DNA from: Planctomycetota bacterium
GTDB lineage: Bacteria > Planctomycetota > Phycisphaerae > Phycisphaerales > Phycisphaeraceae
Direction of reading: 5' to 3'
Assembly: GCA_026386955.1 (NCBI GenBank)
Contig: JAPLMQ010000218.1
Location: forward strand, 1 to 59,062
Length of the DNA stretch: 59,062 nt
A program made the position numbers and the translations under genes. Numbering within the stretch: position 1 is the first letter of the stretch; every line of letters starts with the position of its first letter. Below, one piece after another: positions 54,301 to 59,062 of the stretch. The notes beneath the pieces were generated by a model, which saw only the letters and a program-made list of their open reading frames with translations, was not told the DNA's origin and did not search any database.

Positions 54301-56709
54301 GAGCGACTCGACGGCGGCGAGCTGCGTCGCGCCGTCGGCGTAGCTCATGTGGTCGACCGCCAGCGCGGCGCTCAGGCCCTCGGCGGTGCGGTTGAGGCTC
54401 ACGGTGGCGTCGAGCTTGAGCGACCCGTGGCGGAGCGTGGGCTCGAAGCCCATGCCTTGGACGTAGGGCACCAGCGGCGTGGCGTCGAGCCCCTTGCCCC
54501 TCACCTGCATCGTCGCCGCGATCGAGTTGCGCTTGGCGATGAACTCGCCGTCGACACGGAGCGATTCCGCCAGGCCCGGGGCGAAGAACCAGACGTAGAT
54601 CTTCCCGGGCTTGGGGTCGGGCTCGGGCGCATCCAAGTCGAAGCGGATGTCGCTCAGGTCGATGCCGGCGTCGGTGACGACCACGTGCGAGGCGGGCGTG
54701 ACGGTCAGGTCGCTCAGACGCAGCCGGAATTCGTGCCAGCCGAAATGGCCGATCTCGAACTTGGGGATGGGGATCGGGGCCGACTCGGCGGCGGGCTGCG
54801 ACGCCGTCTCCTCTCCGGGGGCGGGGGCGCTCGCGGCGGCGCGGCGGCGGGCGTCGGCGGCGGAGAGCAACGGTTTGGTGTGGAACCCGAACGCGGCGAA
54901 CCCGCCCGAGGCCTCGCGCCGGGCGATGATCGCCGGGCCCACGAGTTGGATGTCGTCCACCCGGATGCGCCCGACCTGCGGGTCGACGCCGATGCCCGAG
55001 ACGTGCAGCTCGTCGACGGCCAGCAGCTCATCACCGTGGTCCTCCAGCTTCAGGCCGCTCATGTGCAGCTCGCCGCCGAAGCTGCCGTGCGGGCCAAGCG
55101 TGAGGGCGGCGTTGATGTCGCAGTTGACGTTGGCGTCGCGCAGCTCCGATTCGAGGAGGACCATGTCGAGGTACGGGCGGACGGCGTCGAGCTTGACCCC
55201 CTGGGCGGCGAGCTTGAGGCTGGCCGTCTTGGTCGACGCGAACGGGCGTGCGGTGCCGCTGACGCGCACGGAGCGGGCGAGGTTCGGCGACCGCAGCGCG
55301 CCGACGACCTCCAGCGAGAGGTCGTCGCCAACGCGCGTGTCGTTGGGCGTGCGGGCGACGAGGTCGTCGATCTCCAGGGCCAGCTCGGCCGCGGGGGTGA
55401 CGGCCTCGTCGCGGAAATCGGCGCGGGCCTTCTTGAGCAGGATCTCCTTGATCGAGAGCGGATACCGCAGCGGCCGCGTGGTGGGCTGCGTCTGCGCCGC
55501 CACTGCGGGGCGCGTCGTCGCGGGAGCCGTGGCGGAGTCGCCCAGCTCCTGCGGCATCATCTCAAACCCTGCGACGCGGAGCGTCCCGTCCGAGCGCCGC
55601 ACCGAGTGCAGGCGGGCGCCCTCCACCACCAGCTTGGAGAGGTCCGCGGTGTCGGAGCCGATCTTCACGGGCCCGAGCGTGAGCCGGTCGAGCCCGAAGA
55701 CCTCGCGCCCGTCGGTGGAGAACGAGAGGTCGCTGACCAGCAGCGAGCCGGTGATCGTCGACGTCGGCGGCGGCGAGACGGTGAGCGTGATGCGCGACTC
55801 GAGCTGGCCGGAGATCTCGTTGGAGAGCGACTGCAGCCCGAGCATCGAGAGGTAGCCCGCCGCGGGCTTGACGCGGAGCGAGCGGACCCGCAGCCGCGCG
55901 GTGGCGTCGATCGAGCGGCCGAGCGTCTTGGCCTCGCCCTCGAGGCGCAGGCCCTCGAGCAGCGACTCGGCGGAGAGGTCGATCTCATAACGGATCGGCC
56001 GCGGGGCGACGCCCAAGTCGGAGACGCGCAGGTCGAGCACCACCTGCGAGTCGACCACGGGGCTGACGCTGCGGTCGCGGAAGCGGGCCTTGAGCCGCTG
56101 GACGCGCAGGGCGTCGACCCGCAGCGGCGGCACGAGGTCGGCCGAGGCCGGCTTGCCTGGCGCGGCGGCGGGCATCGCCGCGGGCGAGCGCATCGCGAGG
56201 AAGCGGTCCAGCAGCGGGATGCGCCCGTCGGGCTCGCGGTCGACCAGCACCTCGGCGGCGTCGGCCTCGAGCCGGCGGGCGTGAAGCCGCCCTTGCAGGA
56301 GCGCGAGCGGGGAGATGTAGGCGCGGCAATATTCGGCCTGGATCACAGGAGCCGCGGGCTGCGTGGCCGCGGGCGCGGTCGTGGCGGCCTTGGAGGTCGG
56401 CGACGCGGAGCCCGGCGAGGCGGGCAACGGGGTGAGTTTGAGGCCCCAGATCCCGACGTCGCCGCCCAGGAGGCTCAGCTCCATGCGGTCGTAGGCGCAG
56501 TCGAGTTGATAGGTGCGCGCGACTTGGCGGAGCACCGCGGGCATCAGCCAGATGAGCGCGATGCGGAAGACCACCGCGAGGACGAGCAGGACCAGGAAGG
56601 CCATGCCGAAGCGCCGCCGCCAGCGATGGGGGGCGCGGGGCGGAACCGCCGCAGCGGAAGCGGGCGGCGCGGCGGGCTTGGTCGGAGGCGTGCCGGAGTC
56701 GCTGGTCAT
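51304..56709 (-). CDS. giant AsmA/DUF748-like inner-membrane-anchored envelope protein
   Basis: The product is 1801 aa from ATG 56709, which overlaps the lipoprotein stop as ATGA. A Pro/Ala-rich cytoplasmic tail and basic stretch (RWRRRFG) precede one membrane helix (residues 34-57). QLDCAYDRMELSLLGGDVGIWGLKLTPLP then starts the long periplasmic part typical of AsmA/DUF748. The rest is repeats of beta units with internal phrases such as LRVDALRVQRLKARFRD, IGVDPQVGRIRVDDIQL and a conserved VFTDMRVYEPPNGPIFRLFHLPAPLD. Low-complexity Pro-Ala-Thr linkers (PATTRPA, ATTQPAG) separate domains. The end (VLAFEPGSTVLDGETLGKIEALLVRLRKDETLDLTVRH) recalls an OmpA-like segment. Such proteins are thought to bridge inner and outer membranes for lipid traffic; function here is inferred. 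Confidence 0.8.
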   Translation of the reverse strand: MTSDSGTPPTKPAAPPASAAAVPPRAPHRWRRRFGMAFLVLLVLAVVFRIALIWLMPAVLRQVARTYQLDCAYDRMELSLLGGDVGIWGLKLTPLPASPGSASPTSKAATTAPAATQPAAPVIQAEYCRAYISPLALLQGRLHARRLEADAAEVLVDREPDGRIPLLDRFLAMRSPAAMPAAAPGKPASADLVPPLRVDALRVQRLKARFRDRSVSPVVDSQVVLDLRVSDLGVAPRPIRYEIDLSAESLLEGLRLEGEAKTLGRSIDATARLRVRSLRVKPAAGYLSMLGLQSLSNEISGQLESRITLTVSPPPTSTITGSLLVSDLSFSTDGREVFGLDRLTLGPVKIGSDTADLSKLVVEGARLHSVRRSDGTLRVAGFEMMPQELGDSATAPATTRPAVAAQTQPTTRPLRYPLSIKEILLKKARADFRDEAVTPAAELALEIDDLVARTPNDTRVGDDLSLEVVGALRSPNLARSVRVSGTARPFASTKTASLKLAAQGVKLDAVRPYLDMVLLESELRDANVNCDINAALTLGPHGSFGGELHMSGLKLEDHGDELLAVDELHVSGIGVDPQVGRIRVDDIQLVGPAIIARREASGGFAAFGFHTKPLLSAADARRRAAASAPAPGEETASQPAAESAPIPIPKFEIGHFGWHEFRLRLSDLTVTPASHVVVTDAGIDLSDIRFDLDAPEPDPKPGKIYVWFFAPGLAESLRVDGEFIAKRNSIAATMQVRGKGLDATPLVPYVQGMGFEPTLRHGSLKLDATVSLNRTAEGLSAALAVDHMSYADGATQLAAVESLRMEGLRLRQGEIELDSLSLEKPHGHLVREADGAMLVGGVRLPPRPAAPATTQPAGPPLALPFVAVLKKLHLHDGSLAWIDQVPKPAVSTIISGIVDLGRLTLGKSAEPATLEVSGSAAGAVENLTLKGVVSPDPEGLSAKLDVTASGLKAGSLAPYLPTGLDVSLRDGRLKTGLDAQWVRHAEGGQRGHVKLTGLELRDGPDGPPVLALASAGVGVTRLDIANKIIALDELTLTAGQARVRRAADGALEMPAITFRPAPPTTGRKGYELPTVYPLITIERLDLQMASLALVDATLPHSPEVGFSDLRLRSTERIETLGPQASLRPSIEFELTGKPKGLADSLKLSGKLSPFGTSARADLDLTVSGIHGPAWLKLAPELAEFVNAEELQRAVLHTHVNANVRLDRRSPLDFDLSRGFEFGLVMRDTTFSEGPEEEVLGGFDELRIEGGRVEPKFASVEIRSIEITKPMGHFVRDTDGLRAFACVFKLPDFGVKPATQPATRPAAPVKTVKVVDAADGKPAPFAAPFPRPEREIRVGKLSISGIDAMLEDWVVDPALFIPLTGLEFEAHDLTNLVWHEPKPVRFSLLLNSGKVSLPKDPLPPPTTMPSAAGPAATGPAGTQSATAPVRLHLPPVAMESREPFAQIAGSGRVVLYPAPTGWVKTSISGLELQALRGTAKAEGVTIYSGMFDGSADLRLTPDGVARVQSRLVFTDMRVYEPPNGPIFRLFHLPAPLDVAIGVLQDPDGSITLPIGASFSPNRNWADELVGSVIGEVPGIVATALASAPMKALGIKGERNTKPEPPAVLAFEPGSTVLDGETLGKIEALLVRLRKDETLDLTVRHALGGGDVALAKVRANPTREDCLSLVAQLRERKADLSRLREEVAGRARGQLASRFEAETAEATLARLRAIDTELAQTEDSLDSVSAMLRPGAARQADRRSRAASLEIARQRMEAVRRALFAGGVRDIQRRVQFYDPSFTVAPGPGGGQVTLGVVKGASK

Positions 56710-58397
56710 GGCGTCCCCCCTGCCGCGGCGGGGCCTTCGGCGTTGTCGCTTCGATCTTCCGACGGGGCGGTGGCCGGCGCCGTGGCGGGAGCCGTTGCGG
56801 CCGGCTTGGTGGCGGCGGCCTGGGCGACGCGCTCCAGCGCCACCCGGCGATCCTTCACCGAGGCGAGCGGATCGTATCCCTCCGGGGCCACGTCGCGGGC
56901 GCGGAGCCACTCGAACGCCCGCAGTCGGGCCCCCGGGCTCGAGTCCTCCAGGAAGATCTGGTTCTCGGCGATGAGCCGGCGATCCAACTCGCGCCGGCTC
57001 GGCAGTTGGTTGAGGATCTCCTCCAGCGACGAGGCGTGGCGTCCGGCCTCGCCCGTGTGGTTCATCAGCACCGACGCGAGTTCCGGCGGGAGCTTGCCCG
57101 ACGCCTGCAGGCCGGCGAGGAGTTGCAGCGTCTGCAGGTCGAGCGCCCAGCCCAGTGCCGAGCGCGTGCCGCCCACGGGCAGCGCGCCGCTCCCGCCGCT
57201 GATCCGGCCGGCGAGGTCGGCCAGCACGCGGTCGTCGGCGACCAGCGCGACGTCGCTGCAGAGGCGGGCCGAGCCTTCGCTGGAGAGGAAGACCATCGCG
57301 GGGCGGCGCAGGTCCTGCCGGCCGAGCGAGCTGATCGCCACGTTGAGGCCGGCCCACCCGTTGTTGCGCTGCGGGGCGCGGACCCGCGCGGCCGCCGCCT
57401 CGGCCGCGGACGCCTGCGTCTCCTTGACGCTCGCCGCGACGAGCTTGGCGTGGGCGGCGGCGGCGGTGCCGGGGCGCGTCTCGACCACGATGGCGACGCC
57501 CGCGCTGGCGCTGGGCGCGAACTTGAACGGGAGCACCACCACGACGCTCCCCGGCCCGGCCGTCTCAGGCCCGTCGAACACGGCGATTTCCTTCTGGAAC
57601 CTCCACGTCGAGGGCGCGGTGGCGGGCATGGTCGTGGGCCGGCTGTGTTGTGCGGCCTTCTGGACAGGTGTCTCCGTTTCGCCCAAGGCCGCGGCCTCGG
57701 CCTCCGCCCGCGCTCGGTCCCGAACGGAGGTGTCGACCAAGTCCTGCAGCGTCACCGCGATCTCCAACCGGGCGGTCTGGGCGCCGACGATCGCGGAGTC
57801 CTTGCGATGCACATCGACGGCGACCATCCGGTGGACCGGGTCCTCGGTCAGCGCCTCCTGCACGGGCGCGGGGTCGACGAGGCGGAACGTCGCGGTCACG
57901 CCCGCGGGCAGCGTGCCGGAGAGTTCGCTGATCGCGGCGTCGCGCCCGTGGGGCGAGGCGGCGAGCTGGGCCAGCAACGAGTCGGGATCCTTCGCGGTCC
58001 CAAGGCGGGCGCCCTGGGTGATGTTCGTCGTCGGCAGGACCGCGCTGCCCCCCTGCTCGGAGGCGATCAATCGGGCCTGCGCGCCCAGCGGCGAGTAGAT
58101 CTGCCCCGGCATCTTCTCGAGCGCGATGAACGTCACACGGACGGTCATCGCCTCCTCGGGATGGGCGACTGTCACGACTTTTTCGATCGGGCCCGAGAGC
58201 GTCGTGCCGACGAAATGGCGCACGGTCGATGTCGCGCCGGTCGAGGGCATCGTGGCCACCGGCTTGGGACCGCAGCCTGCCAGGCCCAGCGCCAAGACCA
58301 TCACGAGCAGCGTCGCCGCCGCGGTGTGCGCGAGGCGCAGCCCCCTTGCGTCGGGGTGCAGTCGCGGCAGCGGCGTTGTGGGCAAGATCATCATCAT
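56706..58397 (-). CDS. lipoprotein of unknown function, coupled to the AsmA/DUF748 gene
   Basis: The product is 563 aa from ATG 58397, the first of three consecutive ATGs. The signal ends in a lipobox ALGLAGCG with lipidated Cys42. The body is mixed alpha/beta with Ala/Thr-rich stretches. It includes an N-terminal beta domain (HFVGTTLSGPIEKVVTVAHPEEAMTVRVTFIALEKM), a mid region FPFKFAPS-like (VVVVLPFKFAPSASAGVAIVVETRPG) and helices near the C-terminus (LEEILNQLPSRRELDRRL). It ends with a KPAATAPATAPATAP repeat. No known domain is recognised. The ATGA overlap with the 1801-aa gene implies a shared task at the envelope. Confidence 0.65.
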   Translation of the reverse strand: MMMILPTTPLPRLHPDARGLRLAHTAAATLLVMVLALGLAGCGPKPVATMPSTGATSTVRHFVGTTLSGPIEKVVTVAHPEEAMTVRVTFIALEKMPGQIYSPLGAQARLIASEQGGSAVLPTTNITQGARLGTAKDPDSLLAQLAASPHGRDAAISELSGTLPAGVTATFRLVDPAPVQEALTEDPVHRMVAVDVHRKDSAIVGAQTARLEIAVTLQDLVDTSVRDRARAEAEAAALGETETPVQKAAQHSRPTTMPATAPSTWRFQKEIAVFDGPETAGPGSVVVVLPFKFAPSASAGVAIVVETRPGTAAAAHAKLVAASVKETQASAAEAAAARVRAPQRNNGWAGLNVAISSLGRQDLRRPAMVFLSSEGSARLCSDVALVADDRVLADLAGRISGGSGALPVGGTRSALGWALDLQTLQLLAGLQASGKLPPELASVLMNHTGEAGRHASSLEEILNQLPSRRELDRRLIAENQIFLEDSSPGARLRAFEWLRARDVAPEGYDPLASVKDRRVALERVAQAAATKPAATAPATAPATAPSEDRSDNAEGPAAAGGTP

Positions 58398-58495
58398 TCG
58401 CTTACAGCTATTTTCACTGGCAACGCCCCGGCGGGCAAACGAATGCCGCACCGATTCGGTCGTCGCGTCGGACCGATGGAGAGCCGTCGGACGCA

Positions 58496-58759
58496 TCAAC
58501 CCTGGGCCGCGCGGGTCTGCGCCTCCATGATGGTCAGGTTGACCATCGCCTCGGCCGCGGTCTGGCCGCATACGGAGAGCTCCGGGCGAAAGCCCCGGCA
58601 TACCGCGGGAAAAACCGGGGTGTTCCAGACCCGGCAGCGGTCCTGGGCGTCGAGGTTGACGCAGCGCACGCCCGCGGGTTTCCCCTGGGGCATGCCGGGC
58701 AAGGCGCTGGAGATGGAGGGCGCGACGCAGCACGCGCCGCAGCCGACGCGGCAATCCAT
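58496..58759 (-). CDS. YkgJ-family cysteine-cluster protein
   Basis: The product is 87 aa. It opens MDCRVGCGACCVAPSI, with the C-x3-C-x2-CC cluster (C3, C7, C10, C11). Further Cys occur at RCVNLDAQDRCRVW and VCRGFRPELSVCG, the usual spacing of the YkgJ/UPF0153 family, which is believed to bind zinc or iron-sulfur. The ATG is at 58759. It lies 98 bp upstream of the lipoprotein gene on the same strand and is divergent from the partial PhyH gene. Confidence 0.85.
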   Translation of the reverse strand: MDCRVGCGACCVAPSISSALPGMPQGKPAGVRCVNLDAQDRCRVWNTPVFPAVCRGFRPELSVCGQTAAEAMVNLTIMEAQTRAAQG

Positions 58760-58866
58760 GCCTGGAGCGTAGCAGGTCGGCGAGCCCGCGACGCCCCGTC
58801 GACAAGCGAAGCCATTCCAATGGATAATGTCTCGTCATTGCATCCCTCGTTCCTGGAGTTCCGTCC

Positions 58867-59062
58867 ATGGCTTTTGAGTTCCGCGATTCGATGATCAACG
58901 ACTATTGGTCGCAGGGCTATGTGATCTTCCGCCGGATTTTGCCGGCCTCGCTGCTGCGCGACCTGCGACCCGAGGCCGACAAGGCCCGGGCCTTGGCGCA
59001 CGAGCTTTTGGGCCCGCAGGCGCAGCGGCTGCAGCCGGTGATCAAGCATCCCGAGCGGATCA
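58867..59062 (+). CDS. N-terminus of a PhyH-like oxygenase (truncated by window end)
   Basis: ATG 58867 opens MAFEFRDSMINDYWSQGYVIFRRILPASLLRDLRPEADKARALAHEL and runs off the edge. The pattern F-x-x-x-Gy-V-I-F-R-x-I-L-P-x-x-L-L-x-x-L-R is the standard N-terminal strand-helix of phytanoyl-CoA dioxygenase proteins. About 65 residues are visible; the metal site lies beyond the window. The 107-bp gap to the divergent YkgJ gene presumably holds promoters for both. Confidence 0.7.
   Translation, partial: MAFEFRDSMINDYWSQGYVIFRRILPASLLRDLRPEADKARALAHELLGPQAQRLQPVIKHPERI

Noticed and set aside
56710..57357. An N-terminal extension of the AsmA/DUF748 protein to 57357
   Set aside because: It overlaps the lipoprotein gene in another frame and is Arg/Pro/Gly-rich; ATG 56709 with the ATGA overlap is the better start.
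49654..58098. A plus-strand open frame of 2814 codons opposite the AsmA/DUF748 and neighbouring genes
   Set aside because: High-GC antisense shadow: Arg/Ala/Gly/Glu-rich without domains, running across several unrelated minus-strand genes that have clear motifs and coupled starts.

Overview
The window is GC-rich, gene-dense bacterial DNA, most likely from a planctomycete. Two secreted proteins begin with the planctomycete-style motif LEPLEPRTMLS or LEALESRVLLS. One of them also has a dockerin-like C-terminus. Sulfatases, 2-oxoglutarate oxygenases of the PhyH/TauD type, Gfo/Idh/MocA oxidoreductases and BNR/sialidase-like proteins are abundant, and the intergenic palindromes are of a kind I associate with this phylum. 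No tRNA, rRNA or CRISPR was seen. The class (Phycisphaerae-like) is an inference.

Layout. 1-5.5 kb: the end of an unknown gene, a secreted glycosidase-like protein with an LEP motif and split dockerin, and a secreted heparinase/alginate-lyase-like protein, separated by two palindromic repeat units. 5.6-8.7 kb: a minus-strand AAC(3)-like acetyltransferase coupled to an M20 peptidase, then an EamA transporter. 9.2-19.3 kb: one decayed gene for a giant surface protein of about 2975 aa (15 ELWxxDGT repeats, about 12 cadherin-like repeats, Calx-beta, 4 CARDB-like repeats). It is broken by an ISAs1-family insertion with a perfect 10-bp target duplication, a one-base deletion and an amber codon. 19.5-25.6 kb: an MFS transporter, an AKR-MDR-PhyH oxidoreductase operon, a DUF1415 protein and an opine-dehydrogenase-family protein.

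25.6-35.4 kb is the most unusual part. This minus-strand cluster holds a sulfatase, a PhyH-like oxygenase, an isocitrate/isopropylmalate-type dehydrogenase, an isochorismatase-like/aldehyde-dehydrogenase fusion, a stand-alone A-PCP-TE synthetase with a cysteine thioesterase nucleophile, and a GT4 glycosyltransferase. Three of these genes are joined by ATGA overlaps. I infer a small uncharacterised biosynthetic (or amide/aldehyde-processing) pathway. In this assembly the ALDH part carries a frameshift and an amber codon.

35.5-51.2 kb looks like a glycan-utilisation island: a PHP phosphoesterase, two paralogous BNR/sialidase-like proteins, a TauD-type oxygenase, an SGNH hydrolase, two paralogous secreted proteins flanking a Gfo/Idh/MocA dehydrogenase, and a 1519-aa secreted glycosidase-like protein. 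51.3-59 kb: a YkgJ-type cysteine-cluster protein, a lipoprotein coupled by ATGA to a 1801-aa AsmA/DUF748-like envelope protein, and the start of another PhyH gene on the plus strand.

Single-base indels recur (17.12, 30.6, 41.55 and possibly 36.4 kb). Either genes are decaying or the assembly keeps homopolymer errors; reads would decide. TAG also ends intact genes here, so amber recoding is not supported.
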